From Oppiella nova (taxonomy: Eukaryota; Arthropoda; Arachnida; Sarcoptiformes; Oppiidae), in assembly GCA_905397405.1 (NCBI GenBank), contig CAJPVJ010000026.1:1-63338 (forward strand): a stretch of DNA of 63,338 nt, in the 5' to 3' direction. This document shows, one piece after another, positions 36,440 through 49,609 of the stretch. The translations under genes and the position numbers were made by a program. Within the stretch, counting starts at the first letter, position 1. Each line of letters begins with the position of its first letter. The notes beneath the pieces were generated by a model that was not told where the DNA came from, made no database searches, and worked only from the letters and a program-made list of their open reading frames with translations.

Positions 36440-38312
36440 ATGTTTTTGAGAACATTTGCTTTTTGTGCTTTTGTTTTATTCATTTCGATGTCCACTCTGG
36501 GAGAGGGACTAAAGCATAGACGCCGTCACCGCCAGAGAGTGGTAAGTGACCAAGTTGCATTATATTAACTTCTATGCTGTTGCAACACGAGTTTGTAAAG
36601 CTTTTTGCAAGTTTGTAAGCTCAAATATAGTGTACGCTAAAATGTATTGCATATTGTAGTGAATCTTATTCTAATTCTAACCCTATTTTTGTATGCAATT
36701 TGTCACAAACGTTAAAATACTCTCCAATTTGACTGTCAATAGAGAGTGAGTCGTATCAATGATATGGTGATCGTTCAGCAAAGATCTCTGAATGAATCCA
36801 AATCTGACGCCACTGTCGGCACATTGAGTTACGACGATATCTACAGTGAATGGTCTAAATGGAGTAAATGTCGGCGCCGTTGCAAACAAGTGCGGACCCG
36901 ACAGTGTGTGTCCAACGACTACTGCGGCTCAACCATTCTCAAGGAGGAGAGGGGCTGTAGAGGAGGTAAATGTCTGCTCAACGAAGATATGTCTACATCG
37001 ACTCCAGTACAGGATGTGCCTCAGAGAGGACGAGGTCGGGCCTCGCAGTTCCGGGTGCTCTATCACCTGCAGAGTTACGTCTACTCGCAGTGGTCTGAGT
37101 GGTCGTCCTGTACGACCGCGTGTCGCACCCGGAGGTCGCGGTCGTGCGAAATGAAGCAGATTTGCGGCAATAGTATCATTCAGGAGGACGCCCTGTGCTA
37201 TATGGCGGGCAGTCCGTGCGAAAAGCTATACAAGAATAAGAGGAAGAATGTGGCCAACAGTGCGACGCCTAATGTCGAGACCCCCGCCGCCAACACCACC
37301 ACCGAAGAGGCAAAGGATGACTCTGTCGATGATCTCAATTGCGGAGTCAGCTCTATAATGACAGATATGGCCAGTAATTTGCGTATAATAGGGGGCCGGG
37401 AGTCGACGAAAGGTCGGTGGCCGTGGATGGTCTCCATTCTCAACAGATATCACGAGCCCTTCTGCGGGGGAACCATAATATCGCCTCAATTTATCATAAC
37501 TGCCGGTAATTTATTGCACTCTTTATTAGCAAACTTTGTGATCAGAACATAAAATATCACTTCAATTACAGCTCATTGCGTGAGAAGGCGTCTGTATGTG
37601 AGGGCCGGAGAGCACGACCTAATCTTTGCTGACGGATACGAGCAGCAGATCCGAGTGTCGGACATCTTCGTGCACCCGGACTACGACGCCGAGACCGTCG
37701 ACAACGACATCGCCATTCTTCGGCTGCGAACTCCGCTTAAAATCAATCGATTCGTAGCGCCGGTATGTTTGCCATCGCCTGACGACGAGATGTCTGTCAA
37801 CAGTTTGGGAACAATCCTGGGTTGGGGTAAACGCCGCAACTCAGCCATGTTTGGCACCGACGTCTTACATCAGGCACAGGTGCCCATCGCCGACGTCAAC
37901 GACTGTAAAGCCGTTTACGAGAACTACTTTATCTCGAATAATATGGTGTGTGCGGGATATAAGCGGGGTAAAGTGGACAGTTGTGCCGGGGATAGTGGTG
38001 GACCCCTACTGTTCAGCAAAAAGATAACGATTGATGAGAAGACTACGGAGAAGTGGTTTGTTTACGGGATAACGAGGTATTCACTCGAAACTAATTGATA
38101 TAAGTTTTTAGATTTTAATAAATAATTTTTATTGAAACAGTTTTGGTGAGGGATGTGGAAGGAAAGGGAGATATGGTATATACGCTAAAGTAAGTGCACT
38201 TAAAAATTAATTGAAGTTTCATTTATTCATAATTTTTATCTCATTTCCACACAAATAGGTTCCAAATCTTGTGAAATGGATCCGCAAAACAGTTCAAAGA
38301 AATGTCAAATAA
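36440..38312 (+). CDS. Secreted trypsin-like serine protease with two thrombospondin type-1 repeats
   Basis: Exons 36440-36541, 36743-37505, 37572-38076, 38141-38189 and 38259-38312 give 490 residues with consistent phases. Residues 1-20 are a signal peptide (MFLRTFAFCAFVLFISMSTL). Two TSP1 repeats follow, starting at about residue 68 (YSEWSKWSKC) and about 148 (YSQWSEWSSC). A spacer then leads to the S1 domain. Zymogen cleavage is expected after Arg248 (NLR/IIGG). The catalytic triad is His290 (TAAHC), Asp334 (DNDIAIL) and Ser430 (GDSGGP). Asp424, six residues before the serine, predicts trypsin-like specificity for Arg/Lys. The C-terminus (GIYAKVPNLVKWIRKTVQRN) is complete. It probably acts in an extracellular cascade such as immunity or matrix processing; that role is inferred. 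The intron between exons 2 and 3 splits the Ala codon of the His motif. Confidence 0.93.
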
Positions 38313-38790
38313 AAGGCAACATTTTGAATATTTTTTGGTTCAAAATTAACTGTGATATAGATTTGATGTCTGTTTTGTATTTTTAAATTAACGTACAAGT
38401 AATGCATTAATCTTTAAAATTACACTTTTTTATGTAATTAATGTTTATAAGACTAGTCAGTGATTTCCCAAACAATGAATTCTTTTATAATTGAACACGA
38501 TCATACATTTATATTAACCATTCATTGATTTTTCAAAGTGTAGATAATATAATTATTTTCATATCATTGCATTTGCATTAATATAAGATATTAATTTTTA
38601 TGTATATTTATAACATAAGATGATAAGATTTGTAAATAACTTTTTTTTATATAAACAAATGTAAAACAATTAAAAAACACATTATTTATTTGATGTAAAA
38701 TTGGTGCGATAAATAAAATCTCAAAACTTAACAAAATTAAACTGTTTGTAAACGTATTAATATTTTTTTAGTTCAAGCAAACGGTGAAAC
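38313..38790. other. AT-rich interval between convergent 3' ends
   Basis: This 480-bp spacer holds the 3' UTRs of the plus-strand protease and the minus-strand synaptotagmin-like gene. Nothing else was seen. Confidence 0.7.
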
Positions 38791-40405
38791 TTATGAAAAT
38801 ATATGCCATTGATTGATAGGGTCAGTAAGATTAGCGCACATTTCCGTCCAGTGCTGTCGTCCCTGCGGTGATGGACACGACTGTCCCACATGTGTGCGGC
38901 CTAACAGGTGTTTATTGACGTATGTGTGAGACTTGCCGTAGACAGCGATACTGATAATTACCTGCAATAAAGTTAATTATTAAAATAAAGTCAATAATTG
39001 TCAAAAGTCTCACATCATTGAGCGCTTCTTTGGTGGCATTTACATGAAAAGTGTCATTGAATTCAATTTCTGACTCAACTTTTCGGTTAATAGTCTTTCG
39101 ACTTCTTATGCGCTTTCGTTTGTCAAACAAAACAATTTTCATATAAACTAATCAAATAGACAACAATTAGAGATTAGGTATACATTATGATTAGATTAGC
39201 CAACAAAAGGGGCAATACTTGTCTCAATTTCTTTGTCGAATATATTCCTAACCTTTAGAGTACCCAAAGTTAGTGTCGAAGAGTTGGTGTCATATGCGAG
39301 GGATAGGAGAAGTTCACCCGATGGACGACTCTGACAATGAAATTATATTTAATTTAATAAATCTTTCATAAAACACATGAATCACAAACTCTTACATTTA
39401 TAAGCAGACAACTGATGTCTTCAGTCATTATGTCTTTACTGATGCGACTGTGAATGTCAGCCGTTTTTAGAGGAAATAAAGTCCTTCCGATGACATGTCT
39501 TCGGGAAAATGAGTCCGCGTTATACACTGTTATCTTCAATACCCTGTCGTCTAATGTGTTTCTTATGGCTTGAAATATGAAGAGTTCATTGAATACAGGA
39601 TTTGCTGTATTTTTCTGAACTTTTGTAATGAATTTAGGATTCTTTTCGGGTAAGAGAACCACTTTTGCCATCGGATTCACGTGATTTCGCTTTTGCCACA
39701 AATTCCTGGCTGATAATAGTGTCTGAAAATAAATTGAAATGAATTAGCTTTTTAATTTACTAGTTCATAATTTGTAGACAACGAAAATCTATTAATTTAC
39801 TGCTAGCTAATATTAAGATACAGTACTCTATAATTAAATATATACTGACTATAAATTTCAAAACACATCTAAACCCTTACGACAAGCAGTTGTTGTCTAA
39901 CGAAACTATAGTGAAGAACGAAATTGATTTCGGGTCTGTCCTCTGGTTTTGCGGGCAGCTCTTCGTACAGACTTTTGCTGATTTCGTTTTCATTGATCTG
40001 AATATTGGAGTTTCGTTTGCGATTCAACGGATTGTACGGGAATTGCATCAAACAATCGGAGTCGGACTCCTCGGTCACCGAAAACGACGGTTCCGTACAC
40101 TTGAGTGTAATGGTCGGCACCACAAACTCGATGGTCTGCGAGGCTTTCACTCCCGAGTATAGATGGGAACTGGAGGGCTTGGATGTGAGCGCCGCCAGTT
40201 GTGACTTCTTATGTCTATAATTTCTAACAGATCTCCACACGTAATACATAAGAAAACTTATGAAACAAATGCTAATCAATAACACAGGTATTGCAACTTC
40301 CGGATAGTTATTGAAATACATGTTTAATGATTTTTTATCGTTCATAATATTAACACTTTTGACGGAATCGTTATTCAATTCACTCTGGTTTTGATTTTTA
40401 GTCAT
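38791..40405 (-). CDS. Synaptotagmin-like protein, one transmembrane segment and two degenerate C2 domains
   Basis: Minus-strand exons 40405-39881, 39722-39396, 39330-39219, 39147-39014 and 38961-38791 sum to 1269 nt, or 422 residues, with matching phases. Residues 36-57 are a transmembrane helix (YPEVAIPVLLISICFISFLM). C2A starts near 160 (INFVLHYSFVRQQLLV, then KFITKVQKNTANPVFNELFI and HVIGRTLFPL). C2B starts at SGELLLSLAYDTNSSTLTLG and ends with HWTEMCANLTDPINQWHIF, the normal synaptotagmin finish. The aspartates of both calcium loops are largely replaced, so calcium-independent membrane or SNARE interaction is expected. Exon 3 must extend to donor ACAA|GTATTG at 39218 to keep the frame. 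The gene is head-to-head with another synaptotagmin-like gene. The subtype was not assigned. Confidence 0.85.
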
Positions 40406-42047
40406 TTCGGTTGAAAATGTTAGTCAAAAAGTAGTGTACTTTCAGATTGAATTGAATCACATCTTGCAAAAAAGCAAACACTAAAACAATGTTTCACATA
40501 ATATCTTGTGTTTGAAAATAATATAATACAATATCAGTATTTGTTCACCAAAACAGGTGCAATCACTTCATATCCATTCGCTTCCAAGCAATTGCTTCTC
40601 ATATCTGTTGAGTTTAAATAACCATAAATTGTTTGTCACTTTTGTAAGTCGTTTGTAATTATTATTATTCATGTAATAGTTTTTGTGGTAAATGTAACGA
40701 GAGGTTTGACGTCAATCGGTGTTCAAGTATTTAAGCATTAGTTTTAATTTATTTGTTGAGCCTTTAAAACAAAATTCTGGAAAACAAAAGATTTATAATA
40801 TTTGTCACAATTTGTTCGCTGAATATATGGATTCTCTTAATAGCAATGAAATTAATGTTTAACCAATTATTACACCCATGAATGAGAGGACATACACAGA
40901 GACATACAGTTTTTTAACAGTATAACAGAAGTATGTAATTAACAATCGAGAATAAAGTCACAAAAATTAGAGTATATGTGAGATACAGGTGCGGATAAAG
41001 CTATTTATTTAGTAACTGGTAGTTATCACTGGAAATGTGGGCATAAATTATATATGAGTAATTCTGTTGGTTAACAACAATAATTGATTTGTTTGCCATA
41101 AAAGTTATCATATTATTGCCCTTTTTAGGTGAATACTGTATATATCTGAAAATAACTAATTGTATGAAATGTCTGTTCAATTTTTAAAAATGAATTGTAT
41201 TTTTAACCCAATTCTATAGAAATAAATTAATTTTAAAATTTTAAGGCCAAATGTTGGTTATAAGGGTTACTCATGACGTAAATATAGCTACTGTACTGTA
41301 CATGGATGACTTTGATTAATGAAAATTTTTTAATTGAGATCACCTTAACATTGTCTTTACCATTAGATTTAGTTAATACAATAATTGGTTTTATTTGGTC
41401 TAAAAGATTTCGTAAACAAACTAATGGTTTGACTCGAAATTCATTATTAATACACATAATTCAGTGAATTGTCTGCAAAAGTGTTTGTTTGGCAAAAACA
41501 TATTAATCTCGTAATATAACCACATTTGGTGTTTCGTATAATAAATAAAAACTTCTAAAAACCATTTTCCCATTGGATTTTCAATTAGTGATTGATGTTT
41601 ATATAAGTATTAAATTGAAGTTTGGACATAAAGTTAGTGTTTTATTGGCAATAATTTTCACAGAAAAGTAAACCACTTGAGCGAGTGAGAGAGAAAACAC
41701 AATTAATTTGCAAACTTTATATACACATAGAAAGGTCAGAATTAATTGTATGGATCGCTGAGACACCTGTTCATACACTCAATATGATTGCAAATGGATT
41801 GGTGTTCCTCCACCTCTTTGCCATCTGTTTTCACAACTAATACTCCACTAAAAGCTGCTGTCTTTACCTTAAATATAATATCACTCTAAATAGTAATGAG
41901 CGCCGGCATATACACACAGCCAATATATTGGTACACGATATGCCATACGTATAATGAACTGATGCCTGTTTGCCGCCCACATTATCGCTGCAAATCACTG
42001 AATAGAGACTGTGAATAGCACTCGTATGCGACCACTATTTGCCACAT
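40406..42047. other. Divergent promoter interval of two synaptotagmin-like genes
   Basis: 1.6 kb, AT-rich, with no reliable gene. It separates the start codons of the minus-strand and plus-strand synaptotagmin-like genes and may hold shared control elements. An undetected upstream exon of the plus-strand gene could also lie here, since that protein shows no transmembrane segment. Confidence 0.5.
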
Positions 42048-44439
42048 ATGTCGTCAGTTGCTAATGAATCAGATCCTCATTTACCACCGTTGAGACAATC
42101 AGATATGTGTCCCAATTATATGTTTAGTAACCTGTTCGCAGGTCTGCAACGGTGTAGGATTTGGGACTGTCTTCACAAAAGTCCGGATCAGAACCAACTG
42201 AAAGAGGAGGAGGAAGAGGATCACGAAATCTTACGCTTTTGGGTCCCACAGCGAAGCTTCTCCACGCAATCAGGTCTTCATTTTTGTTGACTTAATTAAA
42301 TGCAAAATTGAATCTAAGAATCTAAGAATTTTAAGTAAGCAACTTTAATTATTTTTAGTAAAGAATTTTAGATTTAAATTGATGTGAGATACCCTATATT
42401 TAAACAATTTTTCCAATACATAGCAAAGTGATTGATATAAATCTGAGAATTTCTTAAGTTTATAATAAAAATAATGAACTTTTAGTTCAATCGCTTTCTC
42501 CAAGTTTTAAAAACCTAAAGAGAGATTCTCTGACCTCCGCGTCGACCATCGCTGAGGATGACGGTCCCATCGGTTACCCCACACAGAGACGGCATTCAGA
42601 CATATCGCGAGCAGTGGTGGGAAGGAGTCACGAATGGCCCCAACGGATGGTTAAGTTCTCGAGCACTGACTACTTTCTCGAGCGCACGAACTCTGTCTCC
42701 AGTATTAAACTATCACTTTATAAGGATGTCATCAAAAGTGGTTAGAATTTGCTAGTATTGGGAAAGACATGATTGACTGAAAACGTTGAATATTTCAGTC
42801 AAAAGCGAGAGGAATGCCATTTCTGAAGAAGAGGGCGAAATGAGTTGTCGTCCAAAGTGTATGACTAGTGATAAGAGTGAAAATTGCGGAGAGGATGAGA
42901 CCCTGACTTTCGGCATATTATCCTTCTCTACAAATTACGATCAAAAGAGAAAAAGGTTTACAAATTATTTGCTAATTTTTATTTTAAAATTTAATATTCA
43001 ATAAATGTTTGCAAAAAGCACTTGTGTTAACAAAAAAGCACATGACAACTTTGAAAAATATTTTAATTTTTTGTATATATTATAAATGTTTTAAAATGTA
43101 GGCTTAACTTACATTTGGATAAAGCGTGTGATTTGCCGCACAGGGGGCGGAGGAAAACATACGACACGGTATTAAAAATCAATTTAATGCCAAAACAAAT
43201 GGAGACCAATTTGAGGAACAGCTTCACGTCAAAGGATGTCATTTCAGTGCAATCGTCGCGCAAAGTGAAGAACACATTAAACCCTCACTTTCACGAGGAC
43301 TTCATATTTGAAGTGGAAAAAGTGGATGCGCTCAAGAATCTGGTGCTCAGACTCTCGCTGTACGACTACGAAAGACAGGGCCGTTTCGATGCCATCGGAC
43401 ACATAGTTTTGCCGCTCACTTGTATGACTAAAGCGGGCGAATCCAAAAAACATAGCCTTCCCTTCAAGTCTCAAACAACGGTTTGTTTCGCAGTTTTAAT
43501 GAATAAAATATTGTTAAATTACTTTTGAGACATAAGTGCAAAAGCTATTGAATTGATTGTCTTTTCAGTTGGATTTTGATCCAAACGGACCCCAACTTCT
43601 CGTTTCGTTGAGTTACTCGTCGACAACCGATAGACTGACGGTCGGTATACTGAGATCGCGACGACTTCTTAAGAAAAAATACTCTCTTTTTGAAAGTCTA
43701 TTGAAAGGAACCAATAATTGTAACTATTGTTGAATGTTCTTGTGTTTCGTATTATTTTATTGAAATAATTTCATTGAATTGATAGCAAACGTGGAATCGT
43801 ATGTTAAGGTGACCCTAATGTGTGCCTCAAATAAAATCAAGTCAATGAAAACAAGCTTAGTTTCAGCCCAACATAATTGCGATCCCGTATATAATCAAAC
43901 TTTCAATTTTGTTGGTAATTATTAAGCAACATTATAATTATATTTTCAAAAGTAGACTAATTATTTAAATTAGGTCCAAAATGCAATAAATCTCTCTATA
44001 ATCCAATAGAAATATTAAGTAATTTATGAAAATATTATAAATCAGAGAGAATTTGCAGTGAAACCAGAATCTGATAATTGGATTCCCAATGGTTTTGGGA
44101 CTAAATCCATTCATTTACGACAACTCACTCACTGTTATAATCGTGTATTGAATTACAGCTCCGCACGGATTTATAGACGAGATATCAGTTGTCATATCCG
44201 TCTGTCTTAAAGGCAAACTCAAGTTTGATAGCGTTATCGGACGAGTCATTTCGGGTCCCATCGCCTTCTCATCCAATGACAAACTCACTCATTGGGGGAA
44301 AATGATATTCGGGTCGGAACGGTATGTCATGTTTTCAATATTTATGATTATTATTTATATTTTAAACTTATATGCCTATAACATAATTATTTTAACAATT
44401 TATAGAGTGATCACTGAATGGAGAAACTTATATTCGTAG
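42048..44439 (+). CDS. Synaptotagmin-like protein with tandem C2 domains (plus-strand partner)
   Basis: Exons 42048-42273, 42525-42740, 42799-42955, 43102-43480, 43569-43719, 43786-43914, 44159-44321 and 44406-44439 total 1455 nt, or 484 residues, all phases agreeing. The N-terminal 180 or so residues are polar and acidic with no membrane helix, so the true start may be on an unseen exon. C2A begins TLTFGILSFSTNYDQ and contains SRKVKNTLNPHFHEDFIFEV and LSLYDYERQGRFDAIGHIVL. It keeps some acidic loop residues (YD, DYE, FD) but has lost the first. C2B runs from GPQLLVSLSYSSTTDRLTVG to YVKVTLM, and its loop-3 aspartates are mostly gone. The end is ERVITEWRNLYS. The exon-2 acceptor was chosen as the third AG (42524) because only it keeps phase. 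Confidence 0.85.
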
Positions 44440-46053
44440 ACAATATCGTCACAAAGTATTATTAATTCAACATTTGAGTCAATACTTTCCAAATTGAGAC
44501 TATTTTCGTTTGTCACTTAATTTATTCATTTTTGCAATTAATTTATTGTGTAATTCCTGTGATTGTTATGCTCTTAATGAAATAAATTTATTTGTTATTT
44601 TACTTTTAACAAGAGTTTTAAAAATTATTTATATAAGTTATTAGTGAATGACTAAGAAATTAACATTTAAATTGAAATACGTGTATCATATGCAGTATAC
44701 TAGTAATAAATTCAAGAATATGTATTATAATCATAAATTGTTTAAATCTCTTAATGAAATTCATTAACAATGGGGGTTTAGATGTGATTTGTTATATAAG
44801 TCATTTTTAGTGATCATTGACTCTAGATTTAAATGACAATTGTTTAAAATAACATTCCCTCAGACTTTCTGTATGAAACAGTCTTATGCACCGGTATTTC
44901 GCAAATGCTTTATATTTATTCACTCAAAACGTGCGAAAACTTCAACTGAACCATAACTAACAATATATTGTGCAAAAATCATTAAAAAACAAATATGAAA
45001 TCCTCTACTACTCTATCTACTATCATAACAATTCTCACTTATTGTAAGCATCTATATTAGTAACAAACTATGAAATCTTCATAGAAAGCAAAACTGGTTT
45101 GATTTTACAGAAGTCCATATACTTTATAATAACTCTTTTGTTTTTACTATAACGTATAAAAGTTTTGTAAGCAATCAGACAATGAAAATACTGTAAGAAA
45201 AAACACTTTAATATTATAAAGCAATTAAAATAATAATAAAGTAATTTAAAACGTATAATTTGAAAAATAACAAAATTCATAGTTTGGTAGACAATGAGAG
45301 AATAGTGAATATAATTCATTATATTTTTTGACATAAACTTCAAGTGTGTTTAAAAAACTAATAAAGTTTAAAATGTTTTTATATTTGAGAAACACTTTTG
45401 AACGACTCCTGTCGTTAATCGTCAATTGCTTTTTAAATATCACAAGTGATTTCATATCAATAATAATATAACTCTTTAAAAATACATTCAATTGATTGCC
45501 AACACTTTGAAGAGTTTAACAAATATTCTCAAATTTGAATAAAAAAAAGTTAATTTATTTTCCCTGTACTTTAGAAAACATTAAAAATATATATTTGTCT
45601 GTAATTATGACAAACATTCCATAGTTTATGGTTTCAGTCGTTTTTTGGCGATAAGATCTTAAGCCGAGAACTGATCCAAACTGTTATCATATGAGACACA
45701 CATCCCATTCATTGGCTATCATTCATATAAATCAATGAAAGACATACACATAAGAGGTTCAGTGAATGAGGCGTTCAGTGCTGGTGTCAGCCCTCATGTA
45801 AATAAGACTTTCCTAACCATATGTAACAAATCTGATGGCATCGGGATGGGAATGAGATGTATGGGAAGTATGTGTGCTGTTTATGGGAACATTTGCACCA
45901 CATGTCCCTTCAATGACAAACAGTGTACGCCTACTGTCCGGTCAGTCTATGTGCGATAGTTTTTATTTTTAGGCAATCCTTAAGCGAATGTTATTTAATG
46001 CTTGAAAACTTTTTTCAAAACTTTCAAAACTTCTAAACACATCTCCATTGAAG
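44440..46053. other. AT-rich intergenic interval
   Basis: No firm gene. The frame 45735-45959 has a real ATG and a cysteine-containing end (CMGSMCAVYGNICTTCPFND), but no domain and no splice support. Other open frames are AT-rich noise. Confidence 0.45.
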
Positions 46054-46268
46054 GACAGGGAGGGGTGAATGTCCCCACCATTCGCGGGCCAACTCTATTC
46101 GTAGACTTACGACTGGAAAACGAGTTAAAGGGGGAAAGGGATCACCAAATACTGAGGAAACAGACGGCGCGGTTCACAATCATAACAATGATTCGCATCA
46201 CGGCTTACATTCAACAACCAATACATGCATTCATAACTCAATTAACTTTAAGAAAATAAAGTTTTCAT
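46054..46268 (+). CDS. Possible terminal exon of unknown gene
   Basis: After acceptor-like CCATTGAAG the frame G|ACA GGG.. is open for about 71 codons to TAA 46266-46268. It encodes ECPHHSRANSIRRLTTGKRV and an Asn/His-rich tail, and its composition looks protein-like rather than random. There is no ATG at its start and an in-frame TGA just upstream of the acceptor, so it can only be an internal or last exon. An AATAAAG hexamer overlaps the end. No partner exon was identified. Confidence 0.25.
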
Positions 46269-46335
46269 AAAAAGAGACAGAATTTACTTTTTATTTGTCA
46301 TTCATTAGAGTACTTCTTGTGAGACATTGTAAGCC

Positions 46336-46455
46336 ATGAATCGGACACAACATGTCAATAGTGTTCACGAAGTGTTGATTCAAACGCATAAAGTCTATCA
46401 AAATAATCGACAAATTTTGTTGAATTCCCACCACAAACACCATAAACACAAAAAG
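46336..46455 (+). CDS. Candidate alternative first exon (phase 0), possibly of ankyrin
   Basis: The ATG opens a 40-codon frame beginning MNRTQHVNSVHEVL and ending in a His/Lys-rich HKHHKHKK, followed at once by donor GTATTT. It ends exactly at a codon boundary. The next gene downstream on this strand is ankyrin, whose second exon also begins in phase 0. The link is inference; it could be the first exon of another gene. Confidence 0.4.
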
Positions 46456-48844
46456 GTATTTATTTTTTTAGTTTTTTGTTCAGTAGAATTCATTTTTAAG
46501 TGTTTTTGTGTTTTTAAGTGTTTTCGTAATTCTTGTACTTGTATTCAAAATCTTTTTAAATCTTTCTCTTATCTGTTATTATATGAATGACTTATTGGTT
46601 AATCTCTGAACTTATTGTATATAAATATGCGAATTCTGTTTATATAAGATTTAGATCCATAAGAAAAATATGTTTTAAATTTACTTAGTCTTAGATAATT
46701 ATGTGACATAATTTACACAAATAAGTTATGTTTGATGAAATGAATAAAGGATATACTGTATAGATTGAATAAATAACCATAATTTTATAGATATTTTGTA
46801 AATTGAAATAAATACTAAACAGAATAATGAATTGAATGAGTTGCAAAAATGTTTTAACTTATATTAAAATTTACCGGTATAAATTTCTCCAAAATATATT
46901 ATTACAATGTGTATTCAGTGTAATTTATTGTAAATTTATATAACCAATATAACAAATTACAGTAAATTAAAATATAATAATTTTTACCCTTTTTAATAAT
47001 AACTTTATCTATAATTATTAGCACAAAAAAGTCCAAACATTTTGTAATTACGATATAAGACGAGCTGACAATAAAATGAACAGATTTTATGTCATTAAAT
47101 GTCTTATTATTAATACTTATTACAAGTGAAGCGATAAAAAGGAAAATTAATTTTTATTTATTTAAATGTGTTTCCTCTGAAAACCGGCTTTAAATTCATT
47201 ATAAATTATTTTTATTTGTCTCAACAGTCAGTGAACTAAAAATAATTACTTCACAAATGACTTAAAACTATATCTGAAAGAAGAATTCATTTGATAATTA
47301 TTGAAGTTTTATATTAAAGATAAAACTGATAATAATATGGCAGCGATATGATCACAAAACAATAAGTTACTAAATATATCATACATGGCTTGAGTTGAAT
47401 TAAGTGTGTGTTTATGTATCCAAATAAATAAAACTTAGATTCTGAAACAAACTTCAATTTAATAATTGTTTTAAAATAAATTATTTATGAAGATTATACC
47501 GCGTGAACATAATTAACTAATATTTGAGATCACTTTTCTGACTGAAAATTATAAGGTATAGTCACTATACTATAGTGTTGTTGTTGCACAAAATATATTG
47601 TATTGTATAAACGGTACAAAATATTTATAAAAGATTTTCTTACAAAACTAATAACATAAGATTATACTGTACTCTAAATATAAAGATTATTTTTTAAAGT
47701 AATTTTCTTTATAATAATTTCAGTGTTATATAAAGATAAATTATAAATTTTATGTTTAAAAAGATTTAAAGTTTAAATACAAGAATAAAGCTCTCAATGA
47801 ACAGCTCCAATAAATATAATACTGTATGAATTTGCTTATTTTACACATAGCGTTGAATAAAATACTTATTTTTGATAAAATTTCAACGTAAGATTCAACA
47901 AGTAATAATTTCTTACCAATATATACTCTAGATTATATTTTAAAGTGTTCAATCACATTTTGTTTATTCCTCATTGTGAAGAAAATCATATAAAAATTCA
48001 TTCAGAAAACTTGAATAATTAATTTGACTATAATGAGATAACAGTAAAAGTATTTTATTTTTGTTACTGTATTAATCCATGTCTAAAATGAGTTATAATA
48101 AAGTCATTATTGTTAATTAAAAATGTTTTAGTATATTCAAAATATTTGTTTATCATTAAATTTGTAAAAATCATAACATTTTTAAAGTTTTAGTCAAAAA
48201 TACATGTGCCTTAAATTCAGCGAAACTTTCGGTTAAATATCACAAACATTTCACTCAAAACATCATTAATTACACGTCTTATGAGCTATTTTTATGTCCG
48301 CAACGGATGTACAGAAAAACGCTAAGAAAACGCATCTCTCTCTACACTCTGCCATCACATCCCTATTCAAAGTGTTTTTAGTGCTAAAGAAAGTAAACAT
48401 AAAATCTTTTTTGCATCCCTTCTCCACAGGCGTTAAAGAGCACATCCCATACCCATACCATCCCTGAGCTGCTGTTCCTTTATTTAGACTAACTGTACGT
48501 TTCGTATTGGTTTAGCTCTTCACTCCATGCCATCACTTATTTTATTAATTAGATTTGTTTTTCACTCTTCAGTTTTTATGTAATCATATATTTTATACTC
48601 AAATGACTTTTAATTATATTTGTGAAAAAGTTATCGTAATTTTATTGTACAATAAGGTGTGGTGTTATTTATAGAATTCAATTATATTCCTAATTATAAG
48701 TATTCAACTCATTTGCTGCCGAATAAGACTGAATATTACAGGGAAAGGGATTTGGATATACAGTAGTGTGTGATGTGCTATAAATTGTATTGTCATTGAA
48801 GTCGGAGTCAAACATTTATATCAAATTAATTTCTATCAAAAGCG
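46456..48844. other. AT-rich non-coding stretch
   Basis: 2.4 kb of very AT-rich sequence with no coding frame of note. If the flanking first exons belong to ankyrin, this is intron and promoter sequence. Confidence 0.55.
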
Positions 48845-48868
48845 ATGCCAACGCAGCAAAAGTATAAG
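48845..48868 (+). CDS. Candidate very short first exon MPTQQKYK (phase 0)
   Basis: The ATG opens eight codons followed by donor GTATGAG, ending on a codon boundary. It is one of several small ATG exons of the same phase in front of ankyrin. At 24 nt it has little statistical weight by itself. Confidence 0.25.
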
Positions 48869-49609
48869 GTATGAGTGAATTAAGTGCTTTTCCCAACAAA
48901 TTTCTAAATTAATTTAAATGAGTGATCACTTAAACACACAATTTAAGTCAATTAAGGCTGTCATCAGATTAATGATTGTATAAAAGTGTAGCACAATTAA
49001 TGATATACATTATGTTTGCTCTCAAGTAATCATGTAATGTTTGATTGAAATTTAATTTTGTTTAAAAATATATTTGACTCGTTTTTCACTCGTCTGCATT
49101 TATTTCGCGATTATTAGGTTTAATGTTATAAATAATATTTATATATTATGTTAAGTCATCGGTTTTGTAATAATTCATAACATTATTGTTTAATCAATCA
49201 AAAGGGATATAAATGAAATTAGCGATATTTATATTTTTGTATATTTAGGAATTAAATGGTACTGTATAAAATATAATATTTAACTGGTTTGTGTTTAAAA
49301 AGTCTTATTAAAAATATATTGGGTTTTAAAAATAAATTTACTTATTACGGCATAGTTACTGTTGTAACAAGGTTTGTTTTAACCTAAAATATTTTACTTA
49401 CAAGTTAATACAAACATTTTTCTCAGGCTTATACCTGTAAATTGGTATACATTTTGATTTGTCAAACAATTTTTTGTCGATTCATTTGATGATACAAAAA
49501 TCAAATGTTAGCTCATTTTTGTTGGCAGAATAACCTAAATGTGTTTCGTTTAATGTTTAACGAGAGAGAGAGTTATATGTAATAAAAATATGAGTTGATT
49601 GTGAATATT

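Noticed and set aside
45735-45959. 74-codon frame with several cysteines
   Set aside because: It has a true ATG, but there is no domain, no upstream context and no splice link; cysteine spacing is irregular.
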